Shown here: one piece after another, positions 33,733 through 43,922 of the stretch
Position numbering within the stretch: the stretch's first letter is position 1
Layout: every line of letters begins with the position of its first letter
NCBI GenBank assembly: GCA_001689445.1
Contig: LUJN01000012.1
Coordinates: 124,001 to 188,000 of the forward strand
Reading direction: 5' to 3'
DNA from: Bacteroidales bacterium M3
GTDB lineage: Bacteria > Bacteroidota > Bacteroidia > Bacteroidales > Muribaculaceae
Length of the DNA stretch: 64,000 nucleotides
Program-made: the position numbers and the translations under genes
Notes under the pieces: generated by a model
What the model was told of the DNA's origin: nothing
Database searches by the model: none
The model's input: only the letters and a program-made list of their open reading frames with translations

Positions 33733-35190
33733 ATGGAGAACACCCCACAACGCAAAGGCTTTGCCGAAGATTTCAAACGGCGTGTCAAGGAGACGCGCAC
33801 ATCACGTTGGATACGCTTCTCGGTTGTTGCCGTCATATTCCTTGCATGGGTCGCATGGCTCGGCAACTGGTGGGTGGCGATACTGCTTTTCCTGCTGTTT
33901 GACATCTACATAACGGGCTATATACCTCTGACGTGGTGGAAAAAAAGCAAGAACCCCGCGGTACGCGGCATCATGAGCTGGGTTGATGCCATCCTGTATG
34001 CCCTGGTGCTTGTCTACTTCGTATTCACATTCATCGGGCAGAACTACCAGATACCCTCCTCCTCGCTTGAGAAGACGCTCCTAACGGGCGACTACCTGTG
34101 GGTCAACAAGATGGCATACGGCCCGCGCGTGCCGATGACACCGATACACTTCCCGCTGGTGCAAAACACCTTCCCCATCATCAACACCAAGAGCTATGTG
34201 GAGTGGCCCAACTGGAAGTACCATCGTCTCAAGGGCTTTGGCAACGTGGAGCGCGGCGACATCGTGGTGTTCAACTTCCCTGCGGGGGACACCGTGGCGT
34301 TGAAGGCGCAGAATCCCGACTATTATCACCTCATTGAGATGTACGGGCGCACAGCTGTCAAGATGAACAAGGCACAGTTTGGCGAGGTGATATACCGCCC
34401 TGTCGACCGCCGCGAGAATTACGTCAAACGCGCCGTCGGGCTTCCCGGAGAACGCCTGAAGATTGTCGGCGGCACGATATATATCGACGGTGAGCCTATC
34501 GAGCAGCCTCAGAATGTGCAATTCAACTACTACTTCCAGAAAAAGGACGGCCCGATGACCGAAGCCGAATGGGAGGCTCTCGACATTCCAGTCGATGACC
34601 GACGCGTAGTCCCTGTGACACCCGCCGACGTACCGTCGCTACAGTCACTCGGATTTGCCGTCAACCCCGACGGCTCAGTCCCCACCGTCTACAACTCGCC
34701 GCTCACCCTCGACATGGCGGCACAGCTTGAGGCTATGCCCGGCATTGCCAAGGTGATGCAGGAGAAACCCTCCGTCCCCGAACCGCTGTCGCTCTACCCC
34801 ACCGAACTGTCGGCCAACTGGACGCGCGCCGACTATGGGGAGATATGGATACCCAAGAAAGGCTCGACAATCGAGCTGACGCCCCAGAACTGGTATCTCT
34901 ATGGCCGTGCGATACGCAACTACGAGCACAACGATGCCGAGCTGCGCGGCGACACGGTGTATATCGATGGGAAGCCCGCGACCCTCTACACATTCCAAAT
35001 GGACTACTACTTCATGATGGGCGACAACCGCGACAACTCCCTCGACTCGCGATACTGGGGACTCGTGCCCGAGGACCATATCGTGGGCAAGCCGATGTTT
35101 GTCCTCATCTCCTTTGACAAGGACAAGGGTCTCTTCAACGGCGGCGTACGCTGGAACCGCATCTTCAAGGATGCCAACCCCGACAAGTAA
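33733..35190 (+). CDS. lepB: Signal peptidase I
   Basis: Cleaves signal peptides at the outer face of the inner membrane. 485 residues, longer than usual. Two membrane segments at about 27-62 and one at 84-102 precede the catalytic domain. The catalytic Ser is Ser111 in PSSSLEKTLLTGD. The Lys is in YVKRAVGLPGERL (about residue 230). Box E is MMGDNRDNSLDSRYWG near the end. A long insertion of about 120 residues between the Lys box and box E (about 265-400) is a Bacteroidota feature. It starts 6 bases after dapB. Confidence 0.93.
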   Translation: MENTPQRKGFAEDFKRRVKETRTSRWIRFSVVAVIFLAWVAWLGNWWVAILLFLLFDIYITGYIPLTWWKKSKNPAVRGIMSWVDAILYALVLVYFVFTFIGQNYQIPSSSLEKTLLTGDYLWVNKMAYGPRVPMTPIHFPLVQNTFPIINTKSYVEWPNWKYHRLKGFGNVERGDIVVFNFPAGDTVALKAQNPDYYHLIEMYGRTAVKMNKAQFGEVIYRPVDRRENYVKRAVGLPGERLKIVGGTIYIDGEPIEQPQNVQFNYYFQKKDGPMTEAEWEALDIPVDDRRVVPVTPADVPSLQSLGFAVNPDGSVPTVYNSPLTLDMAAQLEAMPGIAKVMQEKPSVPEPLSLYPTELSANWTRADYGEIWIPKKGSTIELTPQNWYLYGRAIRNYEHNDAELRGDTVYIDGKPATLYTFQMDYYFMMGDNRDNSLDSRYWGLVPEDHIVGKPMFVLISFDKDKGLFNGGVRWNRIFKDANPDK

Positions 35191-35194
35191 CGCG

Positions 35195-35857
35195 ATGTCA
35201 GACTCTCCCCGATATTCTCCCCTCGTGCAGTTCCCCGACCGCACCGTGCTGCTGCCCCCCGCCTATTGCGGCAGCATACCCTATTATGCCCTTATGAGTG
35301 CCTATCCGCACGCCGTTATAGACTACGGTATGCGTTTCAACAAGCGGCAGAAGGACACCCACCGCTTCACGATACTCGGCACGGGAGGCATCCATCGGCT
35401 CTCCGCGCCTATAGTGTCAACCCCGGGCATGTCTACCGGTACTTGGGGTGACGTGCGGCTGTCGTCACACGGCCAATGGTGGCATCTCCATTGGGGCGCT
35501 ATATACTCGGCCTATGGAAGGACGCCATTCTTTGAGTTCTACCGCGATGAATTTGAGCCGCTGTACAACGCACCCACCGAGTCGCTGAAAGAGTTTAACA
35601 ACACCCTTGACGCCGTAATAAGACGTATTCTCACCCTCGACACTCGCATCATAGACCGCGACGGGGCTTATCCCGAGGACGACTACCGCACGCGCCCGTT
35701 GCCCGACTTCCCCGCCATGCCATATTATCAGGTGTGGAGCGACCGCTACGGCTTCACCCACGGCCTCAGCATCCTCGACCTCATATTCAACATGGGGTCC
35801 GAAGCTCCCGTCATACTGCGCGAAATGACCACCTCCCACCTCATTCAGCCGCGATGA
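35195..35857 (+). CDS. WbqC family protein
   Basis: 220 residues from MSDSPRYSPLVQFP, 4 bases after lepB. The family pattern is clear: an N-terminal LPPAYCGSIPYYALM, then a Lys-rich RFNKRQKDTHRFTILG, a GDVRLSSHGQWWHLHWGAIYSAYGRTPFFEFY core, and a C-terminal GLSILDLIFNMG. WbqC members are linked to O-antigen or nucleotide-sugar metabolism, but the reaction is not established. Its stop overlaps the next start (ATGA), implying coupled translation. Confidence 0.88.
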   Translation: MSDSPRYSPLVQFPDRTVLLPPAYCGSIPYYALMSAYPHAVIDYGMRFNKRQKDTHRFTILGTGGIHRLSAPIVSTPGMSTGTWGDVRLSSHGQWWHLHWGAIYSAYGRTPFFEFYRDEFEPLYNAPTESLKEFNNTLDAVIRRILTLDTRIIDRDGAYPEDDYRTRPLPDFPAMPYYQVWSDRYGFTHGLSILDLIFNMGSEAPVILREMTTSHLIQPR

Positions 35858-37515
35858 TACGGCGGCTGCTTGCAATACTGTGCATCGCGTGGTGTCTGAC
35901 CGCCAATGCGGAAGACACCCCCGATTGGCTGCGGCAGCTTGATGCCACACTGGGACGCTATCCCGAATATGTGGCCCGGAAAGAACGTCAGATCGACTTG
36001 CTGAAACGCACTCTCGCCACCGCCACTACCCCACGCCAGCACTACGACGGCGAACTTAACCTACAGGAAGCCTACATGAGCTATTCGCTCGACTCGTCAC
36101 TCGACCACGCCAAGCGAGCCCTCAACCTTGCACGTGTCATGGGCGACTCCACCCTTACTCGCCGCGCATTGATGAAAGTGGCGTTCATCTACAATACCTC
36201 GGGAGTGATGTACAAGGAGGCCTACGACATATTCGCCTCCATAGACGGCTCACGGCTCGACGAAAACGACCGTTTTGACTACTACTGCCTTGGTGTGCAG
36301 GTCTACCGCAACCTCGCCGCACATTCCCTCGACCGCACGCTCCGCGAACGATACACCGCAGCCAAGAGTGCCTACCGCGACTCGGCCCTGACACTGCGCC
36401 CCGACAATGACGTGCTGCTTGCCCGTCGACACATGGATGCCGGCAACTGGCGCGGAGCTCTCCACGCAATGCGGCAGAGCGTGGATGCTGACATACCGTC
36501 GCGCGACGGAGCCGTGAAATATCACATCCTCTCCCAGATATGCGCCCTGAGCGGCGACCGCATAGGGCGGGAACGCTACCTCGCCCTGTCGGCAGCCTGC
36601 GACCTCCGCAACGGGGTGAGGGAATACCTGTCGCTACAGGAACTCGCCATGATGCTCTATCAGGACGGCGACATCGACCGCGCCTACCGCTATATCCACC
36701 AAAGCATCAATGATGCCACGTCCTGCAATGCCAAGCTGCGTATGCTTGAGATGGCCGAACTGCTACCCATCATAGACTCCGCATACGATGCCTCACAACG
36801 GGAGTCGCGCCGCTACCTCTATGCCACCTGCATCGTCATCGGCGTGCTCTCGGTAATGCTCATGTTGCTGCTGCTATTTGTAAAGCGCAAGAACCATGTA
36901 CTCCACACGGCAAAGCTACGTCAGGAGGAGGCCAACCGCAAGCTTGGGGAGGTCAACCAGCGTCAGGCTGAACTTAACGAGGCACTGACGACACTGAATG
37001 ATGACCTCGCGAAAGCCAACCTCAAGGAGCGGCAACTCAACAACCGCCTAACGTCGGTCAACCGCATAAAGGAGGAGTATATAACCCGGTTCATGGACCT
37101 CTGCCTCGACTATCTGTCAAAGATGGAGAGCTACCGCCGGGAGCTTAACAAGATAGCGGCGCGCCGTGATTTTGACGCACTATGTGACGCTATAAAGTCG
37201 ACCCGCTATGTCAACAAGGAAGTGAGCGAGTTCTACACCAAGTTTGACGAGGCGTTCCTGCATCTTTTTCCGACCTTTGTCTATGAATTCAACCGATTGC
37301 TGCGCCCCGAGGAACAGCTTGTGCTTAAAGATGCCAAACGCCTCAATACCGAGTTGCGCATATTCGCCCTTATGCGTCTCGGCATATCCGACGGCACGTG
37401 CGTGTCGCGGTTCCTGAGATGCTCATTCTCCACAGTCTATAACTACCGTACGAAAATGCGCAACCGCGCTATCGACCGCGAAACCTTTGAGCGCGACGTG
37501 ATGGCGATAGATTGA
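35854..37515 (+). CDS. DUF6377 membrane-bound regulator
   Basis: 553 residues from MIRRLLAILCIAW, a start that overlaps the wbqC stop as ATGA. Signal peptide (to about 20), a TPR-like helical periplasmic region (20-325) with the family pattern RYPEYVARKERQIDLLKRTL, one membrane helix at about 328-348, a coiled coil (350-410), and a C-terminal cytoplasmic part ending in a helix-turn-helix-like segment (GISDGTCVSRFLRCSFSTVYNYRTKMRNRA). This is the layout of a one-protein signalling system: outside sensor, inside DNA-binding domain. The large secreted protein 208 bases downstream is the best guess for a target. Confidence 0.82.
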   Translation: MIRRLLAILCIAWCLTANAEDTPDWLRQLDATLGRYPEYVARKERQIDLLKRTLATATTPRQHYDGELNLQEAYMSYSLDSSLDHAKRALNLARVMGDSTLTRRALMKVAFIYNTSGVMYKEAYDIFASIDGSRLDENDRFDYYCLGVQVYRNLAAHSLDRTLRERYTAAKSAYRDSALTLRPDNDVLLARRHMDAGNWRGALHAMRQSVDADIPSRDGAVKYHILSQICALSGDRIGRERYLALSAACDLRNGVREYLSLQELAMMLYQDGDIDRAYRYIHQSINDATSCNAKLRMLEMAELLPIIDSAYDASQRESRRYLYATCIVIGVLSVMLMLLLLFVKRKNHVLHTAKLRQEEANRKLGEVNQRQAELNEALTTLNDDLAKANLKERQLNNRLTSVNRIKEEYITRFMDLCLDYLSKMESYRRELNKIAARRDFDALCDAIKSTRYVNKEVSEFYTKFDEAFLHLFPTFVYEFNRLLRPEEQLVLKDAKRLNTELRIFALMRLGISDGTCVSRFLRCSFSTVYNYRTKMRNRAIDRETFERDVMAID

Positions 37516-37654
37516 TGATCCCGACTGAAAGCCATAAGACCATCTACATTTTCAGATACGCCATTACACTATAAACAACTTCATCACAGTTTTTTACAGT
37601 AAAAACACATCTACATTTTTATTATTGTCGCCTCCCACATGCTATTATGGCCTA

Positions 37655-37662
37655 TATCTTTG
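37655..37662 (+). promoter_or_regulatory. -7 box of the 1302-residue SGNH protein gene
   Basis: TATCTTTG matches TAnnTTTG, 61 bases before the ATG at 37724. The leader could hold a binding site for the neighbouring DUF6377 regulator, but none can be named. Confidence 0.5.
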
Positions 37663-37723
37663 CATCGGTGACCCGATACTGCTATCAACACAAATATTAA
37701 CCTCTTAACATCCTAATCTACCA

Positions 37724-40700
37724 ATGTCAAAAATCCATCATTATCTCATCGTGGCTCTATTAGGGCTATCGGGACTGGCCTCACAGGCCGCAAACACATC
37801 GGTGGGTCTTACGCAGTCCTCTCCGGAGACGGCAACAGACTTTAATGCCATGTACGATGCATCAACACAAACTCCGCTACTTACAATGCCCGAGGGATGG
37901 CGCATCGAGCGTCAGATGACCGCACCCCGCACGGTAGGCTCCTACGAGGGCGCATCTACGGAGCTTATGTATGCCGGAGACGTGAACCTCGCCTCCAACG
38001 CCAAAAACGGCACATGGAACTTTGGCGACAGCTCCAATCCAGCCGACCGCGCTGTCGGAGGACTGACGACCACCGTAGCCAACGGCACACGCTGCGTAAA
38101 CGTCATGACGCGGCTGTCAAACGATGACAGCCGCGCCATCGACCGCCTGACCCTCTCGTATGACATCGAGAAATACCGAAACGGCTCCAATCCCGCAGGA
38201 TTTGCCGTGCAGCTCTACTACTCCCCCGACGGAGAGACCTGGAGCAAAGCCGGCGACGATTTCCTCACATATTTCGCCCCTGACGGGGAGACACTCGGCG
38301 CACCCGTTGTGCCCATATCCGTCACGCCCGTGACAGGCAACCTGCTTGTAGACATTGACGGCGGCAAGGATATGTATCTCGCCTGGAACATCTCCGTCGC
38401 CACCGGCAACTCCCCCAACCTCGCCCCCGGCCTCGCCCTTGACAACGTGACGATACGCGCCCACTACGCTTCAGACGAGGCGACACGCCGTGTCTATGTC
38501 GAGAATGTGACAGGATGGCCTGCCTTATACCTGCACGAGACAGAGGGGGACTTTGGCGACTATCCCGGCCTCGCCCCCATAGGTACAAAGAGCATCAACG
38601 GCGTGCCCTACAGGGTATTCGAGCACTCGGCCGCAGGCTCATGCTCCATAAGGCTAAATGACGGCGATTCACGCCAAAGCGATATCGTAGCCCTCCCCGC
38701 GACAGGCGACATCTACCTTTGCGCCTCGTCAAGCGGCATAACCACAATTCCCGACCCCGACAACTACACCGGATGGACCGACCCCGACGCCCCTGTGTTC
38801 CACCCGTCAGGCATCTACCTGCGCGGCGATGTCACTGACAATTGGGCGGCATCCGAGACATGGGAATTTTCCACCGAGGGGGATGGCGTATATGCACTCT
38901 ACGACAAGACCCTCAACGGCGGCTTCAAGATAGCCGACGCTTCATGGTCGGCATCATGCAACTACGGTTCAAACGGCGGCAATATACTGATGGACACCCC
39001 GTATACCCTCACAGCAGGAACCGACAGCAATATCTCCTGCGGCAGCAACAGTTTCAAGTGCAAGAAAATCACCCTCACCATCGCCGACGGCACGGCAACC
39101 CTGCTGCTCACCTCCGACGACTCCACCGAGGGTCTTTCCACAGTCTATCTCATCGGCGACCACAATGGATGGAACTACATGGATGCATCGGGCGCACTCG
39201 CGCTTGACCCGGCCGACAGCCTGTTCAAGGGACGCGTCACCATGCGCGGCGGCAGTGACGGCTTCAGCAAATGGCGCATCTACCAAGGTCTCGGCATGAC
39301 CTGCTCATGGGGCGTGGAAGGCGGCAAAGACCTATCGGGAGACCATACTTCCGGCAAGCTCACGCAACGGGCCACAGGCAACGTGTCGACGGCACAGGGC
39401 ACATATGACGTGGCCTTTGACCTATCCAACGGCAACTATACGCTGACACGCGTCGCCTCCGAGGCTGTCTCGATGCGCCTCTACCCCGAAAACGTGACTC
39501 TCGTGCCCACCCTCCCCGAGACAGTGAAAGTGCTCTCGCTCAACAACAGCCTCATCTACTACAACGACCAGGATGCCGTGTTCAACGACATCGCACGCGC
39601 CATGGGCAAGGATGCGTCATGGACCAAGCACACCCTGCTCGGCAAGCCCCTGTCGACCCATTGGGCCGAGGGTGACGGCCTGGCCGAGGACGGCACGCCT
39701 TCGGCAAAGATGCTCGTGCGTTCCGAAGCATGGTCACATATCATCCTCCAGGAGCAGAGTGCATTGCCGCGCACCAACATCGAGGCGTTCCGCTCGTCGG
39801 TCAAGCAATGGGTGGAGTATATACGCGAATATTGCCCCAACCCAAACGCCGTAATCATCCTGCCGATGAACTGGGCCTACAGTGGCGACTGGACTAACTA
39901 CTCGGCGCACAACGCCCTTTTCAACGCCAACTACCTTGACGTGGCCCGCGAACTTGGCGTGACCGTCTGCCCCGTGGCCGACGCATACCAGAGCGTCTAC
40001 GAGACCGAGGGCACCGACGGCTGCTCCACATGGTATCTCGACGACCGTCACCCGTCGCTCAAGGCCACCTACATGGCCGCATGCATGGAATATTCGCTGA
40101 TATTCGGAGAGAATGCCGATGCCATAACGTGGCACCCCTACCAGATGTCCGATACCGATGCCGCATCAATGCGCTCATACGCAAAAGGCGCGATTGACGG
40201 CTTTGTCAACTACGTGGACCACACTGCGGGCAAGATACGCTACACGATAAGCCTGTACGACGACTTCGGCCTTGAAATGCCTACCCCGGACGACGCTACC
40301 GTCACAATCGACGGGGGAGGTACAATTGACGCCGGTAACGTATTCATCGCCACAGGAGAACTCGGCACTTACGCCGTATCGGCCTCTACCGGCACATTCT
40401 CGCAGTCCGCGACCCTGACCGTAGCCAAGCCCGAGACAGTTGTCATCACCTATCCCGCGATAGAGCTTGACGAGGAACGCCTCTCGGCAGAGGAAAACTT
40501 CGATACGATGGGCGACGCCGCCACGGCATCGCTCCCCGAGGGATGGCGTATAGATCGCCAGACGGTCAATCCCCGCACGCTCGGCACATATGGCACCGCC
40601 CTGGAAGCGACGATGTATTCCGGCGGTACATCCCTCCCCTCCAACGCCAAAAACGGCCTGTGGAACTTTGGCGCAGACAACTCCGCCGACCGTGCCATAG

Positions 40701-41632
40701 GCGGCATAACCACCGGCGTTGCCAACGGCACCCGCGCTGTCAACATATACACCCACCTCTACAACTCTGGACGGAAGAATATCGAAAACCTCGTTGTCAC
40801 ATACGACATCGAGAAGTACCGCAAGGGGAAGAACGCGGCAGGATTTGCCGTGCAACTCTACTGGTCGGTCGACGGACGCAACTGGACATCGGCAGGCGAG
40901 GATTTCTACACCCGTTTTGAGCCAGACGATGCCACGGAGGGATATGCCACAGTACCCGGCGAGACCGTAACCGTGAGCGACATCCTCCCCACAGTGTTCG
41001 GACGCGGATGTGACCTCTATCTCGCATGGAACATATCGGTGGCCTCAGGCAGCGACGCTCAGGCCGCCATGGCTCTCGCCATCGACAATTTCAGCATCTC
41101 GGGCAGCCTTCCCGCCATCCCGACGGCCAATCACTACATCTATGTCGAGGACCGCACAGGCTGGGACACCCTCGGCCTCTATGCTTGGGGCGACGGCGAG
41201 ATATACGGCGTATGGCCCGGACAGGCCGTCATCGACGAGCGCGATATTGACGGCGTGACCCACAAGGTGTTTCCCCTCGATGCCGAGAGCGGCTCATATA
41301 ACCTAATTTTCAACAACTGGAACAACGGCAAGCAGCTCAAAGATCACACCATCACCGCCGGACAGGACCATTATTTCGTCATCGACGAGAATGGCGTGAC
41401 ATCCAAGCAGATAACCCGTCTTGACACCATCAGTACGGCTCTCCCCGCCATAGACTTTGACGGCGTGGCCCTCAACGTCACGGATGCCTCGGCAATAAGC
41501 GTCTACACCCTCGCGGGAATCCGCGTGGCACACGCCGCCGGCGACACTCTCGACCTTTCCCGCCTTGTCCCCGGGGTCTACATCGTAAAGGCCGAGACCT
41601 CCACACTTGTCACCGGCAAAATTGTCAAGTGA
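37724..41632 (+). CDS. Large secreted SGNH-hydrolase (DUF4886) with starch-binding and duplicated domains
   Basis: 1302 residues with a signal peptide. In order: repeat domain A (about 39-245), CBM26-like module (about 258-345, VENVTGWPALYLHE), two SusE/F-like or binding domains (about 360-580), SGNH/DUF4886 domain (about 600-805), an Ig-like strand domain (about 830-905), repeat domain A' (about 925-1130), a CBM26 module (about 1138-1230, VEDRTGWDTLGLYAWG), and a C-terminal sorting tail. Putative catalytic Ser609 (SLNNSLIYY) and Asp773-x-x-His776 (LDDRHPS). A and A' share long runs such as SNAKNG-W-NFG and YDIEKYR-G. Probably a carbohydrate esterase acting on starch-associated material; the substrate is inferred. 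Confidence 0.85.
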   Translation: MSKIHHYLIVALLGLSGLASQAANTSVGLTQSSPETATDFNAMYDASTQTPLLTMPEGWRIERQMTAPRTVGSYEGASTELMYAGDVNLASNAKNGTWNFGDSSNPADRAVGGLTTTVANGTRCVNVMTRLSNDDSRAIDRLTLSYDIEKYRNGSNPAGFAVQLYYSPDGETWSKAGDDFLTYFAPDGETLGAPVVPISVTPVTGNLLVDIDGGKDMYLAWNISVATGNSPNLAPGLALDNVTIRAHYASDEATRRVYVENVTGWPALYLHETEGDFGDYPGLAPIGTKSINGVPYRVFEHSAAGSCSIRLNDGDSRQSDIVALPATGDIYLCASSSGITTIPDPDNYTGWTDPDAPVFHPSGIYLRGDVTDNWAASETWEFSTEGDGVYALYDKTLNGGFKIADASWSASCNYGSNGGNILMDTPYTLTAGTDSNISCGSNSFKCKKITLTIADGTATLLLTSDDSTEGLSTVYLIGDHNGWNYMDASGALALDPADSLFKGRVTMRGGSDGFSKWRIYQGLGMTCSWGVEGGKDLSGDHTSGKLTQRATGNVSTAQGTYDVAFDLSNGNYTLTRVASEAVSMRLYPENVTLVPTLPETVKVLSLNNSLIYYNDQDAVFNDIARAMGKDASWTKHTLLGKPLSTHWAEGDGLAEDGTPSAKMLVRSEAWSHIILQEQSALPRTNIEAFRSSVKQWVEYIREYCPNPNAVIILPMNWAYSGDWTNYSAHNALFNANYLDVARELGVTVCPVADAYQSVYETEGTDGCSTWYLDDRHPSLKATYMAACMEYSLIFGENADAITWHPYQMSDTDAASMRSYAKGAIDGFVNYVDHTAGKIRYTISLYDDFGLEMPTPDDATVTIDGGGTIDAGNVFIATGELGTYAVSASTGTFSQSATLTVAKPETVVITYPAIELDEERLSAEENFDTMGDAATASLPEGWRIDRQTVNPRTLGTYGTALEATMYSGGTSLPSNAKNGLWNFGADNSADRAIGGITTGVANGTRAVNIYTHLYNSGRKNIENLVVTYDIEKYRKGKNAAGFAVQLYWSVDGRNWTSAGEDFYTRFEPDDATEGYATVPGETVTVSDILPTVFGRGCDLYLAWNISVASGSDAQAAMALAIDNFSISGSLPAIPTANHYIYVEDRTGWDTLGLYAWGDGEIYGVWPGQAVIDERDIDGVTHKVFPLDAESGSYNLIFNNWNNGKQLKDHTITAGQDHYFVIDENGVTSKQITRLDTISTALPAIDFDGVALNVTDASAISVYTLAGIRVAHAAGDTLDLSRLVPGVYIVKAETSTLVTGKIVK

Positions 41633-41668
41633 TCCGTTGAATTTGGTTTTTATTTCGTGATAATGGAC

Positions 41669-41703
41669 GGCGGCGTCACCCCATCAGGGATGGCGCCGCC
41701 TTT
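41669..41703 (+). terminator. Terminator after the SGNH protein gene
   Basis: A 14-bp stem (41669-41682 with 41687-41700), one wobble and one mismatch, loop ATCA, followed by TTTA. Confidence 0.75.
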
Positions 41704-41745
41704 ACGTGTGCAATTCAGTATGATTCAGGATGGCGATTTAAGGCG

Positions 41746-42150
41746 TTACTTCAAGACCACTTTCTGCGACTTCACTGTCGGACCTGTGGCGTTGGGGTCG
41801 GAAACGGCCTTTTTGAGCAGGAGCACCATGTAGGTATCGTCAAGGGTCGGCAGTTCAAGCGCGTTGATGTCATCCTTGACGCTCTTGCAGAAAGAGTCAA
41901 ATATCTTCTCGGCCTCCTTTTGGGTAACGCCATAGTTCATGCCATCCTTTGTGCCACGAAGCTGTAGATTGACATCCTCGATATAGTTGCCCAAGGCCAA
42001 CTGTAGGTAGAGGTTGTTGACAAAATTTACACTTGAAGCCTCAGTGTCGAGTGTCACGTAGTAGATGTCCTTGTCGTCGTCATCGTCACCGCAGGACGAG
42101 AACAGGCAGATAGGAAGCACACACGCTAAAATAAAAAACAATTTTTTCAT
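41746..42150 (-). CDS. Small lipoprotein of unknown function
   Basis: 134 residues. Lipoprotein signal with lipobox FSSC (Cys20) followed by GDDDDD, a Bacteroidota outer-membrane/surface lipoprotein pattern. The mature part is mostly helical with QKEAEKIFDSFCKSVKDDINAL and ends in a strand KSQKVVLK. No family recognised. It lies 58 bases downstream of the AraC-type regulator on the same strand and may be its partner. Confidence 0.65.
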   Translation of the reverse strand: MKKLFFILACVLPICLFSSCGDDDDDKDIYYVTLDTEASSVNFVNNLYLQLALGNYIEDVNLQLRGTKDGMNYGVTQKEAEKIFDSFCKSVKDDINALELPTLDDTYMVLLLKKAVSDPNATGPTVKSQKVVLK

Positions 42151-42208
42151 GAGTTGTTGTTTTGTTAAAAGGTTAGACTATAATGATTTGATTAATTTTA
42201 TAAGGTAG

Positions 42209-43918
42209 TCATTGGACAATCTTGCGGTACTGTGCCGGAGTCATCCCGTAGAGGCGGTTGAAATTCTGGTAGAACGTGTTGCGGCTATTGAAACCCGCGC
42301 TCTTGGCGATTGCCTCGATAGTCCACTCGGGATGCTTTTTCATCAGCGACACCGACTGCTCCACCTTCAGGCGCATCATGTAGTCCTTGAACGAGCAACC
42401 GGCATATTTGGTCACAAGCTGCTGCACCTTAGCCTGTGACAAGCCACACAGACCGGCAACCTCCCTGACCGAGGTGGAGGGGTATAGAAACAGGCGGTTT
42501 CCCATGATACGGCTCTCCATATCCACAAACAATAGGCGCTCGGCATCATCCTCGACGCCTGTATCTGCCGCAGATACAGCCTCAACATTTTCCATTGCCG
42601 CATCCTTCATCATATATTTTCGCATATCCTCGCGGTTTTGTGTAAGCTCGTCAATCTGTCGGGCGGCAATGACATTGCGTCGCCGCTCCCTGCGCAACGA
42701 CACCCACGACATGACAAAAAGGGCAGCCAGCGTGAAGAGCACACACGACATTATGGCGATAATCATGTTGCGGTGTTGGGCGGCAGTGCGGGATTGCTCC
42801 AGGGCAAGTTCCCTGTCATTGAGTGCAAACAGTGTGGCAAGCTCCTGTGCGTGGCTGCTCTTCTCGCGCAGGTAGAGGCTATCCCTGATTGCCGCGGCAC
42901 GACACATAAGCCCGTATCCCCTGCCTGTATCGCCAAGCCCGGCATAAGCCTGCGCATTGGAGTAAAGCAGGCTCCAATAGTCGTCGTTAATCGTGTCGGA
43001 AGCCTGAAACATACCGAACATCGGGCGAGTAAACTCAATAACAGTGCTCCATTTTCCCGCGTCGATGAGGTAGTCGGTAATAAATGCCCGGCCTTCGACC
43101 GTAGAGCCGTATGTGGTCGCCAGAAAACGCCTGTAAGCCTGTGCCGCCTCTGTCCTACGTCCAAGTTTTATCAACGTCGATGCCTCACGGGCATATGTAT
43201 AGGCACGCTGCTGGTCGACAAACCCCTCCGGCGCGCCGCCGAGACGCGCGATACGGTCTATGACTTTCATGCGGCGCCCGCTCTCCCTGAGGGCATCGGC
43301 ATAACGGTCGTCGGCATACAGCTGGATGACTTTCATGCCTATGGCGGACGATACGTTTGCCAGCACCCTCACACTTTGCGAACTCTCACCACGCGACAGT
43401 ATCTGCTCCAGATACCCGTACCCGCGTTCACGCTCTCCCATATCAAACGATGTCTTTGCCATCGTCGTGAGAATGTTGTATTCCGCAGGAATATTCCCTA
43501 TCTCCCGCGCTATTTCCATTGCCTTCATGCAGGTCTCTATGGATTGGCCGTACCGCCCGTAGAACGCCTGCGCCGATGCTGCCATCATCAGTGCCTGCAC
43601 CTGCACGTCGGGCGCCCTGACGATAGAGTCATCGGCAAGCGCCCGCAAGGCATACTTCTCCTTCATCCAGAACATGCGCAGCTCGTTATATGCCACAGCC
43701 CTCAACACGTCGCGCCGATAGGCGGGAAATCCATCGACATCGCGCGCCTCGGCAAGGTCTATCAGCCTGAGCACACTGTCGGGATTGCTCACGACAAGAC
43801 GCCTTATCTTTACCTCCGTGAGCAGGCTGTCGGGCATATAGGCCCGAATATCGTCGGCAACAATCCCGGCGATTAACGCGACCGATAAAATTGCAATCTG
43901 TTTCAATGACAGGTTCAT
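42209..43918 (-). CDS. Membrane-anchored TPR-AraC family regulator
   Basis: 569 residues from MNLSLKQIAILS. A signal/anchor segment (5-22) is followed by a TPR-like helical sensor region to about 365, one membrane helix near 372-395 (NMIIAIMSCVLFTLAALFVMSW), and a C-terminal AraC DNA-binding domain (about 470-569) with two helix-turn-helix units (TSVREVAGLCGLSQAKVQQLV; WTIEAIAKSAGFNSRNTFYQNFNRLYGMTPAQYRK). The layout passes an outside signal directly to DNA. A -7 box at 43930-43923 would place the transcript start at the ATG itself, so the mRNA may be leaderless or the box accidental. Confidence 0.85.
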   Translation of the reverse strand: MNLSLKQIAILSVALIAGIVADDIRAYMPDSLLTEVKIRRLVVSNPDSVLRLIDLAEARDVDGFPAYRRDVLRAVAYNELRMFWMKEKYALRALADDSIVRAPDVQVQALMMAASAQAFYGRYGQSIETCMKAMEIAREIGNIPAEYNILTTMAKTSFDMGERERGYGYLEQILSRGESSQSVRVLANVSSAIGMKVIQLYADDRYADALRESGRRMKVIDRIARLGGAPEGFVDQQRAYTYAREASTLIKLGRRTEAAQAYRRFLATTYGSTVEGRAFITDYLIDAGKWSTVIEFTRPMFGMFQASDTINDDYWSLLYSNAQAYAGLGDTGRGYGLMCRAAAIRDSLYLREKSSHAQELATLFALNDRELALEQSRTAAQHRNMIIAIMSCVLFTLAALFVMSWVSLRRERRRNVIAARQIDELTQNREDMRKYMMKDAAMENVEAVSAADTGVEDDAERLLFVDMESRIMGNRLFLYPSTSVREVAGLCGLSQAKVQQLVTKYAGCSFKDYMMRLKVEQSVSLMKKHPEWTIEAIAKSAGFNSRNTFYQNFNRLYGMTPAQYRKIVQ

Positions 43919-43922
43919 GCCA

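Noticed and set aside
42638..43876. 412-residue plus-strand frame opposite the AraC-type regulator
   Set aside because: Shadow of the coding strand; no recognisable domain while the minus strand has a clear AraC domain.
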